Counted from the stretch's first letter, positions 25,994 through 34,921 are shown. The stretch: 64,000 bases of DNA from Pseudomonas sp. L5B5 (GCF_020520285.1 NZ_CP084742.1:6063501-6127500); one strand, 5' to 3'. Translations and numbers: made by a program. The notes: generated by a model not told the origin, from the sequence alone.

Positions 25994-26530
25994 ATGAGCA
26001 GCCTGTCCGTCTACCACGTCTCCAGCCCGGACCTGCCGAACAAGGTTCTGACCCATTTCGAGGATATTGCCGCGACCCTGGCCGAGCAGGGCATAGGGTT
26101 CGAGCGCTGGCCTCACGCGACCCGTGTCGAGCCCGGTGCTGATGAACAAGAGGTCCTGGCCGCCTGCCAGGCCCAGCTCGATCCCTTGATGAGCGAGCGC
26201 GGCCATGCTGCGCTAGAGGTGCTCAGCCGCAAGGGCGGTTATGCCGACATCAACAGCGTCCTGCCTGAAGAACAGCGCCTGGAGGGCGATGCCGCGTTGT
26301 TGCTGCTGGCGGGGCGCGGCTTGCTCTGCCTGCACATCGATGACTATGTGTATGGCCTGGTATGCGAAAGACATGAGCTGGTGTCGTTGCCGGCTGGCAC
26401 CGCCCACTGGTTCGACCTGGGCGAGCAGCCAAACCTGGTAGCCATTCGCTTGTTCGGCACAGGCACGACCCCTGCCGGCAAGGTCACCGGCGACGATATC
26501 GCCAGCCGTTTCCCCCGCCTCGAAGACTGA
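25994..26530 (+). CDS. acireductone dioxygenase homologue lacking three of four metal ligands
   Basis: A 178-residue cupin that aligns end to end with acireductone dioxygenase (MtnD/ARD): MSSLSVYHVSSPDLPNKVLT at the start, LAGRGLLCLHIDDYVY, LPAGTAHWFD and DIASRFPRLED at the end. Known ARDs bind Fe/Ni through an HxHxxxE triad plus a later His. With a constant offset of two from Klebsiella numbering, those positions are Gln94, Leu96 and Ala100, and only His138 survives. The frame is intact with AGGAG 9 bases upstream of the ATG. It is probably not a working ARD, and mtnB and mtnC are not adjacent. Confidence 0.85.
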   Translation: MSSLSVYHVSSPDLPNKVLTHFEDIAATLAEQGIGFERWPHATRVEPGADEQEVLAACQAQLDPLMSERGHAALEVLSRKGGYADINSVLPEEQRLEGDAALLLLAGRGLLCLHIDDYVYGLVCERHELVSLPAGTAHWFDLGEQPNLVAIRLFGTGTTPAGKVTGDDIASRFPRLED

Positions 26531-26555
26531 AAACCAGATAGCCCCAGACGTACTC

Positions 26556-26586
26556 GGGCCGGCGCCACACAAGGTGGGGCCGGCCC
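26556..26586. terminator. bidirectional GC-rich hairpin between convergent genes
   Basis: GGGCCGGCGCCAC and GTGGGGCCGGCCC arms around ACAAG lie between the MtnD-like gene and the DUF3509 gene. The stem is strong but no clear U-run follows on either strand. Confidence 0.5.
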
Positions 26587-26607
26587 GGGCGATTGGATGT
26601 GGCGGGC

Positions 26608-26886
26608 TTACAGGGAATGGTAAGTCGGCAGGGCAAAGCGGTTCTGGCTTTGCAGCAGCGAAATCTGTGGCAGTTCGCTGGCTTGCTCGGCCAGGTCACG
26701 GCGAATGGCACTGATGACCCAGGACAGCTGATCGGCGGCATGCAATTGGGCGTAGGAAATCGAACGCTTGAATTCCTTGCCATCGCTGTTGCGCAGGGTC
26801 AGCAGGATGCCGCCATCGGGACGCGCCAGGGTTGTCACTTCGAAGTTGGAGAACAGGGAGGAAAATTTTTCTTGGATCAGGCTCAT
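26608..26886 (-). CDS. DUF3509 family protein
   Basis: A 92-residue protein typical of pseudomonads and of unknown function. MSLIQEKFSSLFSNFEVTTL, RPDGGILLTLRN and KRSISYAQLHAADQLSWVISAIRRDLAEQ are the family's conserved blocks. No membrane segment or catalytic motif is seen. The ATG at 26886 gives the standard family start; an AT-rich promoter region lies directly upstream. Confidence 0.85.
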   Translation of the reverse strand: MSLIQEKFSSLFSNFEVTTLARPDGGILLTLRNSDGKEFKRSISYAQLHAADQLSWVISAIRRDLAEQASELPQISLLQSQNRFALPTYHSL

Positions 26887-27561
26887 GTCTATCAGCTCCG
26901 TGAGTTCTTGAAGGGCAAGCGTGGAGTGATAGGTGCAGCGATTGTGCCAGTATTGTTTTTTTAAAAAATTCTTATAAATCAATAAGTTAAAAATTCATTC
27001 AGAAATTCGCCTCGTGCAAATTGCATGAACGGCCATCGTGCATCCTGCATTTTGCAGGTTATGCCCGCCCAGGGCGCAGGGCAGGCCTGCTCATTGTGAC
27101 CACCGTGCCTGCAAGGAAATTCACTACTCGTTGCCAGGTGGAACATCGGGGCAAAACCGTGCTGGCGGAGATACAAAAGTTTGCAAAAACCTCGTGTACA
27201 GGCTCGAGACGGCTGACGTATTTTTCAGTCCGTTACCCCTGCAGCACGCGCCTTGCACCGGTGCGGCAGAAGGGGTTTCAGCGACATGGAATGTGTTGCG
27301 GCGTGATCCTGATGATCCTGCCCGACGGATAATAAGAATATAGGACGCCCTCCATGAACGACCTCTGCGCACTCTCGCCAGGGCTGCCTGCAGCCTTGTG
27401 CACGCCCCGCCTCCTGCTCCCCTCCAGTGCTGTCCGCGACCTCTGCCTTTGGCGTGTGGGATGCCAACTCGACACCCCCGGCTGAATCCTTTGCGTCAAC
27501 CGTTGCGGGCGCCCGGCGAGCCAGCCAGGGCGCAGACCTCTGTCGTCGACCTGGAGCAACC
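26887..27561. other. 675-base divergent non-coding region
   Basis: Between the divergent DUF3509 and acyl-CoA synthetase genes. The first 110 bases are AT-rich and probably hold the DUF3509 promoter. TGCA-NNN-TGCA repeats occur at 27015-27025 and 27046-27056. An AT-rich patch (GGATAATAAGAATATAGG, about 27327-27344) could be a plus-strand -10 region for the acyl-CoA synthetase. A 43-codon frame from 27355 has no Shine-Dalgarno site and is not called. Confidence 0.5.
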
Positions 27562-29400
27562 ATGAACAAACACAATAGCGACATGATCACCTGGGGCATG
27601 ATGCTGCGTAAGGTGCCGTCCATTGCCAGGGCACTGCCGCGGGTGGTGCGAGGTATCAAGGCTGGGAACATCGAGAAGGCGGACCAGCCCTGTGGCCTGG
27701 GCTGGAGCTTCGAGCAGGCGACCCGGCGCAACCCCCAGGGGCCGGCCGTGCTGTACGGTGACCGGGTGTTGAGTTATTCCCAGGTCAACCAGTGGGCCAA
27801 CCGGATCGCCGCCTACTTGCAGGGGCAGGGCATCGGCAAGGGCGATGTGCTGGCAATCTTCATCGAGAACCGTCCGGAGTTGCTGGTCACGGTGCTGGCG
27901 GTGGCCAAGCTCGGCGGGATCTGCGCAATGGTCAACACCGCGCAGACCCAGAGCGTGCTGGTGCACAGCCTCAATCTGGTCAAGCCGGTGGCGATCATGG
28001 TCGGTGCCGAGTTGCTGGCGGCCTATTCGGCGGTACGCGACCAGGTTGGCATCGAGCCACAGCGCACCTGGTATGTGGCCGATCAGGACACCCTGGCCGA
28101 GCCCGGTCCGAGCCCCGAGGGCCTGGTCAACCTGATGGCCGAGAGCGCCGGCTACCCTGGGGACAACCTGCCCCAGACCCAGCGCATCTTCCTCGATGAT
28201 CCCTGTTTCTATATCTACACCTCCGGCACCACCGGCCTGCCCAAGGCGGGCATCTTCAAGCACGGGCGCTGGATGCGCACCAGTGCGGGTTTCGGCACCA
28301 TTGCCCTGGATATGCAGCCTGAAGACGTGCTGTATTGCACCTTGCCGCTGTATCACGCCACCGGCCTGTGCGTGTGCTGGGGCTCGGCCATCACCGGTGC
28401 CTCGGGTTTCGCCATTCGCCGCAAGTTCAGCGCCAGCCAGTTCTGGGGTGACGCTCGCCGTTTCAAGGCGACCACCATCGGGTATGTCGGCGAGTTGTGC
28501 CGCTACCTGATCGACCAGCCCGGCTCGCCAAGCGACCGCGACCACAAGGTCTTCAAGATGATCGGCAACGGCCTGCGCCCGGGTGTCTGGAGCGAGTTCA
28601 AGCAGCGCTTCGGCGTCGGTCACATCTGTGAGCTGTATGCCGCCAGCGACGGCAATATCGGGTTCAGCAACATTCTCAACTTCGACAATACCGTGGGGTT
28701 CTCCCTGATTCCCTGGGCGCTGGTGGAGTACGCCCATGACACCGGCGCCCCGTTGCGCAACAGCCAGGGGTTCATGCAGAAGGTCGCCAAGGGTGGGCAG
28801 GGCCTGTTGCTGGCGAAGATCGACGACAAGGCGCCCCTGGACGGCTACACCGATCCGCAGAAGAATCTCAAGGTGATCCTCAGGGATGTGTTCGAGAAGG
28901 GCGACAGCTATTTCAATACCGGCGACCTGTTGCGTGACATCGGCTTTGGCCATGCGCAATTCGTCGATCGGCTGGGTGATACCTTCCGGTGGAAGGGCGA
29001 AAACGTTTCCACCACCGAGGTGGAGAACATTCTCCTGGGTCACCCGCAGGTCGCCGAAGTGGTGGCCTATGGGGTCGAGGTCCACAACACCAACGGCCGT
29101 GCGGGGATGGTGGCGATCACGCCGGCAGAATCCCTGGCGACCCTGGATTTCAGTACCTTGTTGCAGTTCGCCCGGCAGCAGTTGCCGGCCTATGCGGTGC
29201 CGCTGTTCTTGCGGATCAAAGTGAAGATGGACACTACCGGCACCTTCAAGTACCAGAAGAGTCGCCTCAAGGAACAGGCGTTCGACCTGGCGCTGACCGG
29301 GGACGACCCGATCTATGCCTGGCTGCCAGGTTCGGATACCTATGTACGGTTGACCCCGCAGATCCTGGCGGACATCCAGGGCGGGCACCTGCGTTATTGA
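27562..29400 (+). CDS. long-chain acyl-CoA synthetase (FATP/very-long-chain type)
   Basis: A 612-residue AMP-forming ligase that activates fatty acids to acyl-CoA. The P-loop motif YIYTSGTTGLPKAG is near 214-227, the A5-like block LYAASDGNIGF near 355, FNTGDLLRDIGFGHAQFVDR and DTFRWKGENVSTTEVE near 450-490, and a C-terminal KYQKSRLKEQAF region with the catalytic lysine. These sequence variants match the FATP-like (FadD6) branch rather than FadD1/FadD2. GGAGC lies about 6 bases before the ATG. Confidence 0.9.
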   Translation: MNKHNSDMITWGMMLRKVPSIARALPRVVRGIKAGNIEKADQPCGLGWSFEQATRRNPQGPAVLYGDRVLSYSQVNQWANRIAAYLQGQGIGKGDVLAIFIENRPELLVTVLAVAKLGGICAMVNTAQTQSVLVHSLNLVKPVAIMVGAELLAAYSAVRDQVGIEPQRTWYVADQDTLAEPGPSPEGLVNLMAESAGYPGDNLPQTQRIFLDDPCFYIYTSGTTGLPKAGIFKHGRWMRTSAGFGTIALDMQPEDVLYCTLPLYHATGLCVCWGSAITGASGFAIRRKFSASQFWGDARRFKATTIGYVGELCRYLIDQPGSPSDRDHKVFKMIGNGLRPGVWSEFKQRFGVGHICELYAASDGNIGFSNILNFDNTVGFSLIPWALVEYAHDTGAPLRNSQGFMQKVAKGGQGLLLAKIDDKAPLDGYTDPQKNLKVILRDVFEKGDSYFNTGDLLRDIGFGHAQFVDRLGDTFRWKGENVSTTEVENILLGHPQVAEVVAYGVEVHNTNGRAGMVAITPAESLATLDFSTLLQFARQQLPAYAVPLFLRIKVKMDTTGTFKYQKSRLKEQAFDLALTGDDPIYAWLPGSDTYVRLTPQILADIQGGHLRY

Positions 29401-29497
29401 TTCTGACTATGGTGGCCCTTGGGAAAAAGGGGGTGACAGCGGATGGCCGGCTTGGGGAAACTAGCGGCTTTCCGATTTGCCGAACCTGGAGTTTCCG

Positions 29498-30016
29498 ATG
29501 ACCGACAAAAGCCGCCAGATGACAGAAGACGAGGCCGCCCAGTTTGTCGAGCAGGTGTTCAACGTGGCCCGCCAGGGTGATGCCCAGATGCTCGACAGGC
29601 TGGCCGACGGTGGCCTGCCGATCAATTTGCGCAGCCACAAGGGCGATACCTTGCTGATGCTGGCTGCCTACTACGGGCACGTGGAGGCTGTACAGGTGCT
29701 GCTCAAGCACAAGGCCGACCCCGAGATTCGCAACGACAATGGCCAGAGCCCGATTGCCGGGGCCGCGTTCAAGGGCGACCTGGCCGTGGTCAAGGCGCTG
29801 GTGGAGGGCGGCGCGCAAGTCGAGGGCGCCTCTTTCGACGGGCGCACTGCGCTGATGATGGCCGCCATGTTCAACCGGACCGAGATCGTCACCTACCTGA
29901 TCAGCCAGGGGGCCGACCCCAAGGCTCGCGACGCCAACGGCGTCAGCGCCCTGGAGGCGGCCAGGACCATGGGCGCGGTGGACACCACTGCGCAACTGGA
30001 AAAACTCCTGGTCTGA
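29498..30016 (+). CDS. ankyrin-repeat protein
   Basis: A 172-residue protein made almost entirely of four ankyrin repeats from about residue 22. The repeats read KGDTLLMLAAYYGHVEAVQVLL, then NGQSPIAGAAFKGDLAVVKALV, DGRTALMMAAMFNRTEIVTYLI and NGVSALEAARTMG. No signal peptide is present. It should act as a cytoplasmic protein-binding module with unknown partners. The ATG at 29498, 9 bases after GGAG, is preferred over one 21 bases upstream. Confidence 0.85.
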   Translation: MTDKSRQMTEDEAAQFVEQVFNVARQGDAQMLDRLADGGLPINLRSHKGDTLLMLAAYYGHVEAVQVLLKHKADPEIRNDNGQSPIAGAAFKGDLAVVKALVEGGAQVEGASFDGRTALMMAAMFNRTEIVTYLISQGADPKARDANGVSALEAARTMGAVDTTAQLEKLLV

Positions 30017-30123
30017 GGCGCGCAGGACGAGGGCATCAGGCCCTCGTCGCTGCGACGGGACCAGCCACGGACTTTAGGCTATCCTTCGCGCCCTCGAAAT
30101 TTCCTTGCCTCCAGGATGCGCCC

Positions 30124-30654
30124 ATGAAAACCGCCCTAATCGAACTCATCACTAAAATCAGCTCGGGCTGCATGGGCGATGCCGAGATCCAGCGGATCGC
30201 CGACGAAGCGACCCAGGCCTACGCCGATCCCGAGGCTTTCCTGGCCGCCAACCCCGATGTCAACTACGACGACAGCTTCCCCATCCCCCTGGGTGAATGG
30301 GTGGTGGTCGGCAGCCTGCCCGATACCGTGCTGTTCCAGGCCGACACCTACGTTGAATTGCTCACCCAGATCATCGGGTCCTTTGGCCAGGACGTGCCGT
30401 TCAACATCAAGCCCAAGCAACTGGCCAAGACCGAAGCCTTGACTGCCCTGAACCGGATTCAGATCCAGATGGGCAGCATGAGCCCGGAGAACGGCGGTTA
30501 TGTGCTGGTGAACTTCAGCCAGCTGCTGGACGATGAGCTGCAGATGGTGCTGGTCTACGGTGACGATGTACCGCGGGTGCTGGAGTTGTGTGCCGAAGTG
30601 GGCATCGCCGCGGCTCCGGCCCTGGAAGCGCTGAAGATTGCCGTGCACGTCTGA
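30124..30654 (+). CDS. conserved hypothetical protein
   Basis: A 176-residue soluble protein, not recognised. It has no signal peptide or membrane helix, is acidic, and shows a region rich in short strands (FPIPLGEWVVVGSLPDTVLFQADTYVELL) and a hydrophobic C-terminal helix pair. CCAGGATGCGCCC upstream gives a weak Shine-Dalgarno site 10 bases before the ATG. Regular codon use and position between genes on the same strand support a real gene. Confidence 0.65.
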   Translation: MKTALIELITKISSGCMGDAEIQRIADEATQAYADPEAFLAANPDVNYDDSFPIPLGEWVVVGSLPDTVLFQADTYVELLTQIIGSFGQDVPFNIKPKQLAKTEALTALNRIQIQMGSMSPENGGYVLVNFSQLLDDELQMVLVYGDDVPRVLELCAEVGIAAAPALEALKIAVHV

Positions 30655-30739
30655 AGCGCCACGGCCATGACGGTGCAGCGGAACCCTGGTGGCGCCCGGC
30701 TATCCTAGAGAAGGCACATCATCATTCGGGAGCGACATC

Positions 30740-30931
30740 ATGGGTTCCACCTTCAATGGCCTGGTTGGCCTGATCATCCTGGCCCTGGATATCTGGGCCA
30801 TCATCAACGTCCTCAAGAGCGGCGCCGAGACTGGCATGAAGATTCTCTGGGTGCTGCTGATCATCCTGCTGCCAGTGCTCGGGTTGATCATCTGGGCCAT
30901 TGCCGGTCCCCGGGGGAATGTCCGCCTCTGA
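30740..30931 (+). CDS. PLDc_N-domain small membrane protein
   Basis: A 63-residue protein with two membrane helices (about 7-24 and 34-55). WVLLIILLPVLGLIIWAIAGPRG is the characteristic sequence of the phospholipase D nuclease N-terminal (PLDc_N) module as found alone in many bacteria. GGGAG lies 8 bases upstream of the ATG. No catalytic domain is attached, so it is a membrane protein of unknown role. Confidence 0.8.
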   Translation: MGSTFNGLVGLIILALDIWAIINVLKSGAETGMKILWVLLIILLPVLGLIIWAIAGPRGNVRL

Positions 30932-31422
30932 GCCGACCCGGCAGGATGCTCACCAAAAAAGGGCCAACAGGCCTAATGCCGAACAGTTGAGGAAATTGTA
31001 GGAGCGAGGCTTGCCCGCGATGGGTTTCAGAGCGCTGCGTTTATCCAGTGAATGCGCGCTACCGCTAACGACCATCGCGAGCAATCGAGCGTCGACCGGC
31101 TGCTCCTACAGGTGATCACCTCGCTTAACTGACTGGCATTAGTCTGTAGGCTCTTTTTTTGTGACTAAACATGCGTTGAACGAAATTTTCACAATCGCTC
31201 TAAGACAATTCGCCGGCGCTTTTTTTCGGTGTTTTTCCCTGCAATCTCTTGTGCCAGAGCCCTGGCAAGGTGTTGGCGACACCGCCTACTAATCAATGGC
31301 AATGCCTCCAGTGATCGTGCAACATCTGCGCACTGCGTATTCCCCGTCGCCCTGGCGGCAACAAGAGGGCTGAACGCCGCTTCATCCTTGCAACTTAAAC
31401 TTCCAATGGGTCCCAAAACGAC
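30932..31422. other. 491-base non-coding region with a REP pair
   Basis: Holds a REP-type inverted pair (30997-31110) and, beyond it, probably the promoter of the LTA-synthase-like gene. A TTTTTTT stretch at about 31153-31159 and an AT-rich patch follow. No reading frame with a Shine-Dalgarno site is seen. Confidence 0.55.
30997..31110. repeat. REP doublet (REPIN-like)
   Basis: TGTAGGAGCGAGGCTTGCCCGCGAT at the left is mirrored by ATCGCGAGCAATCGAGC...TGCTCCTACA at the right. The GTAGGAGC ends are the usual pseudomonad REP core. The inverted arrangement over 114 bases resembles REPIN elements mobilised by RAYT transposases. No RAYT gene is in the window. Confidence 0.75.
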
Positions 31423-33516
31423 ATGGCAAACTCGGATGCCCTGAGCCAGCAGCGATCCTCGAATCGCCTGCTGCAACCGACCGTCAAATCCCATCTGGCC
31501 TACACGCTCCTCTGTGTGCTGGTCATGATGGTGATGTTCACCCTGTTGCGCGTTGCGCTGCTGGTCTACAACCGCGAGATGATCCTCGATACGCCGGCCT
31601 CGACCTTCCTCGAGGCGTTTGCCAATGGCCTGCGTTTCGACCTGCGGCTGGTGACCTACATCAGCGTGCCGCTGGTGCTGGCGCTGTTCAGTGTCCGGGC
31701 CATGGCCGCACGCGGGCTGCTGCGCTTCTGGCTGACGCTGACCTCCAGCATCGCGCTGTTCCTGGGCCTGATGGAGATGGACTTCTACCGCGAATTCCAC
31801 CAGCGCCTCAACGGACTGGTTTTCCAGTACGTCAAGGAAGACCCGAAGACCGTGATGAGCATGCTCTGGTACGGCTTCCCGGTAGTGCGCTACATCCTGG
31901 CCTGGATCGTGGGCACCTGGCTCCTGAGCCTGGCGTTCAAGGGCGCGGATCGGGCCACCCGTCCCCGTGGCCCCTTTACCGGCGGCAACGTCGGAGTGCG
32001 TCCGATCGCTCCCTGGTATGCCCGCCTGGCGGTCTTCGTGGTCTGCCTGGTGATCTGCGTCGTGGCCATCCGTGGCACCCTGCGCCAGGGCCCGCCGATG
32101 CGTTGGGGTGATGTCTATACCACCGACTCGAACTTCGCCAACCAACTGGGCCTCAATGGCACCCTGTCACTGATCGAGGCCGCCAAGAGCCGGATGGGCG
32201 AGGATCGCGGCAACATCTGGAAAGCCACCCTGCCGCAGCCCGAAGCACAGCAGGTGGTGCGTGATTTGCTGGTGATGCCGGACGACAAGCTGGTGGACGC
32301 CGATATCGCTGCCGTGCGCCGCGACTACATGCCGCCGGCCGACAAGACCCTGCCGATCAAGAACGTGGTCGTGATCCTCATGGAAAGCATGGCCGGTCAC
32401 TCGGTGGGCGCCCTGGGCGGCCCGGGCAACATCACGCCGTACCTGGACCAGCTGTCCAAGGAAGGCTTGCTGTTCGACCGCTTCTTCTCCAATGGCACCC
32501 ATACCCACCAGGGCATGTTCGCGACCATGGCCTGCTTCCCCAACCTGCCGGGTTTCGAGTACCTGATGCAGACGCCGGAAGGCAGCCACAAACTGTCCGG
32601 TCTGCCGCAGGTGCTCAGCGCCCGCAAGTATGACGATGTGTATGTCTACAACGGCGATTTCGCCTGGGACAACCAGTCGGGTTTCTTCAGCAACCAGGGC
32701 ATGACCAACTTCGTTGGCCGTAACGATTTCGTCGACCCGGTGTTTTCCGATCCGACTTGGGGCGTGTCCGACCAGGACATGTTCGAGCGTGGCTTGCAGG
32801 AGCTGAAGGCGCGGGAAAACGGCAAGCCGTTCTATGCCTTGCTGCAGACCCTGTCCAACCACACGCCGTACGCCTTGCCGACGCCGTTGCCGGTGGAGAA
32901 GGTGACCGACCGCGGCAGCCTGAACGAACACCTGACTGCCATGCGCTATTCCGACTGGGCCCTGGGCCAGTTCTTCGAGAAGGCGCGCAAGGAGCCGTAC
33001 TTCAAGCAGACCCTGTTCGTAATCGTGGGTGACCACGGGTTCGGCAACGAGCGCCAGATCACCGAAATGGACCTGGGCCGCTTCAACGTGCCGATGCTGA
33101 TGATTGCACCGGGCATCCAGGAGAAGTTCGGCCAGCGCAACCACACCGTGGGTACCCAGGTCGACATCGTGCCGACCATCATGGGGCGCCTGGGTGGCGA
33201 AGTGCGTCACCAGTGCTGGGGACGTGACCTGCTCAACCTGCCGGCAGGCGACACCGGTTTCGGTGTGATCAAGCCCTCGGGCAGCGAGCAGACCACGGCC
33301 ATCATCACCGCCGACCAGATCCTGGTATTGCCCAAGGAGAAGGAAATGGCGCCGCGGATCTACCAGTACGAACTGGGGGCCAATCCACGCGCTGAAGTCG
33401 TGCCGGACGCACCGCGTACCGCCGAGTTGAAGCACAAGCTCGAAGCCTTCCTGCAGACCGCGACCAAGAGCCTGCTGGACAACACCGCAGGTGTGGAGCA
33501 CGGCACGCCGGATTGA
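31423..33516 (+). CDS. LTA-synthase family sulfatase-fold membrane enzyme
   Basis: A 697-residue protein with about five N-terminal membrane helices (residues 25-215) and a large periplasmic alkaline-phosphatase-fold domain from about 310. VVVILMESMAGHSVG gives the metal-binding Glu321. SNGTHTHQGMFATM near 357-370 holds the candidate nucleophile threonine, and GDHGFGN near 535 holds the C-terminal metal Asp/His. Gram-negative relatives (OpgB-like and others) transfer phosphoglycerol or phosphoethanolamine to envelope glycans. The substrate here is unknown. Confidence 0.85.
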   Translation: MANSDALSQQRSSNRLLQPTVKSHLAYTLLCVLVMMVMFTLLRVALLVYNREMILDTPASTFLEAFANGLRFDLRLVTYISVPLVLALFSVRAMAARGLLRFWLTLTSSIALFLGLMEMDFYREFHQRLNGLVFQYVKEDPKTVMSMLWYGFPVVRYILAWIVGTWLLSLAFKGADRATRPRGPFTGGNVGVRPIAPWYARLAVFVVCLVICVVAIRGTLRQGPPMRWGDVYTTDSNFANQLGLNGTLSLIEAAKSRMGEDRGNIWKATLPQPEAQQVVRDLLVMPDDKLVDADIAAVRRDYMPPADKTLPIKNVVVILMESMAGHSVGALGGPGNITPYLDQLSKEGLLFDRFFSNGTHTHQGMFATMACFPNLPGFEYLMQTPEGSHKLSGLPQVLSARKYDDVYVYNGDFAWDNQSGFFSNQGMTNFVGRNDFVDPVFSDPTWGVSDQDMFERGLQELKARENGKPFYALLQTLSNHTPYALPTPLPVEKVTDRGSLNEHLTAMRYSDWALGQFFEKARKEPYFKQTLFVIVGDHGFGNERQITEMDLGRFNVPMLMIAPGIQEKFGQRNHTVGTQVDIVPTIMGRLGGEVRHQCWGRDLLNLPAGDTGFGVIKPSGSEQTTAIITADQILVLPKEKEMAPRIYQYELGANPRAEVVPDAPRTAELKHKLEAFLQTATKSLLDNTAGVEHGTPD

Positions 33517-33536
33517 TAGTGCGTGCAGCAGAAGAA

Positions 33537-33560
33537 GAGGCCCATCGGGCCTCTTTTTTT
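33537..33560 (+). terminator. intrinsic terminator of the LTA-synthase-like gene
   Basis: GAGGCCC/GGGCCTC stem with an ATC loop followed by seven T, about 20 bases after the stop. Confidence 0.9.
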
Positions 33561-33582
33561 GCCTGCTACAAGGCCCTGGCGA

Positions 33583-33735
33583 CTAGATCCGACCCAGCAA
33601 GAGCAGGACCAGCAAGACCACCAACACCACGCCGATGATGCCGGACGGACCGTAACCCCAGCTTCTGGAGTGCGGGAATACCGGGAGACCGCCGATCAGC
33701 AGGAGAATCAGAATAATGATCAGGATTGTGCCCAT
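33583..33735 (-). CDS. DUF3309 family small membrane protein
   Basis: A 50-residue protein too short for many gene callers: MGTILIIILILLLIGGLPVF, then PHSRSWGYGPSG, then a second hydrophobic helix ending LLLLGRI. This helix-PHSRxWGYGPSG-helix layout is the DUF3309 family. AAGGA lies 9 bases upstream of the ATG. It is convergent with the LTA-synthase-like gene. Confidence 0.8.
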   Translation of the reverse strand: MGTILIIILILLLIGGLPVFPHSRSWGYGPSGIIGVVLVVLLVLLLLGRI

Positions 33736-34041
33736 GTCGTTTTTCCTTGTTGGATGATCGAGATGACGCCACCGGTTCGCATGCACTGATCCGAACCGCT
33801 TAATCATTCCGACTGCGTGTGTTGGAAGATGACTCCAAGTTTTTCCAGTCTTTTGGACTGGCGGTCGATTTCGTCGCCAACTGCAAGGCAAGGCTCCGGG
33901 TACGAGGCCGGGCGACTTGCCTGCAAGCCGCACCGAGGCCCCGGTTTGCCTGGGGCATTCAGCACCCTGATGGTGCGTGGGGGCCGTCGGGGCCTTCGCT
34001 ACACTGGCGCTCATCTTTCCCGGAACCACAAGGCAACTCCT
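33736..34041. other. 306-base divergent non-coding region
   Basis: Lies between the DUF3309 gene and the SDR gene and must contain both promoters. No obvious hairpin, repeat or credible gene is seen. Confidence 0.5.
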
Positions 34042-34857
34042 ATGCAGAATCGCATGATGATCACTGGCGCCGGCTCCGGCCTGGGGCGTGAAATCGCTTT
34101 GCGCTGGGCGCGCGACGGCTGGCGGCTGGCTTTGTCCGACGTCAACGAGGCGGGCTTGCAGGAAACCCTGAGGATGGTTCGCGAAGCCGGTGGCGATGGT
34201 TTCGTGCAGCGCTGCGATGTGCGCGACTACAGCCAGTTGACCGCATTCGCCCAGGCTTGCGAGCTCAAGTTCGGCGGTATCGACATCATCGTCAATAACG
34301 CTGGGGTCGCCTCCGGCGGCTTCTTCAGCGAGTTGTCCCTGGAGGATTGGGACTGGCAGATCGCAATCAACCTGATGGGTGTGGTCAAGGGTTGCAAGGC
34401 GTTCCTGCCGCTGCTGGAGCAGAGCAAGGGGCGGATCATCAACATCGCCTCAATGGCCGCCTTGATGCAGGGACCGGCCATGAGTAACTACAACGTGGCC
34501 AAGGCGGGTGTGGTGGCGCTTTCGGAAAGCCTGCTGGTCGAGCTGGCGCAACAGGAGATCGCCGTGCATGTGGTCTGCCCGTCGTTCTTCCAGACCAACC
34601 TGCTGGATTCCTTCCGGGGCCCGACCCCGGCCATGAAGGCCCAGGTGGGCAAGTTGCTGGAAAGCTCGCCGATCAATGCCACCCAGATCGCCGATTACAT
34701 CCACCAGCAGGTACAGGCCGGCCAGTTCATGATCCTGCCCCATGAGCAGGGTCGCGCAGCCTGGGCCCTGAAGCAGAAGAACCCGCAGGCGCTGTATGAC
34801 GAGATGACCCTGATGGCCGACAAGATGCGGGCCAAGACCAGGCAGAACGCCAGCTGA
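34042..34857 (+). CDS. SDR family oxidoreductase
   Basis: A 271-residue classical short-chain dehydrogenase. The cofactor loop TGAGSGLG is at 8-15, and DV in SDVNEAG follows the second strand, favouring NAD or NADP binding without a clear preference. NNAG is near 83-86 and the catalytic Ser-Tyr-Lys set is IASMAA...SNYNVAKAG. The tyrosine position reads Y-N-V-A-K, as usual (YxxxK). The substrate is unknown. GGCAACTCCT upstream gives only a weak RBS. Confidence 0.88.
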   Translation: MQNRMMITGAGSGLGREIALRWARDGWRLALSDVNEAGLQETLRMVREAGGDGFVQRCDVRDYSQLTAFAQACELKFGGIDIIVNNAGVASGGFFSELSLEDWDWQIAINLMGVVKGCKAFLPLLEQSKGRIINIASMAALMQGPAMSNYNVAKAGVVALSESLLVELAQQEIAVHVVCPSFFQTNLLDSFRGPTPAMKAQVGKLLESSPINATQIADYIHQQVQAGQFMILPHEQGRAAWALKQKNPQALYDEMTLMADKMRAKTRQNAS

Positions 34858-34921
34858 GCTTGCCCACCGGCGGAGGCCTCGTTAGGGTTGCCGGCATCTG
34901 GCAATCCTGACGAGACCTTGC

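Noticed and set aside
27355..27486. Short frame MNDLCALSPGLPAAL just before the acyl-CoA synthetase
   Set aside because: No Shine-Dalgarno site, Leu/Pro-rich shadow-like composition, no family recognised.
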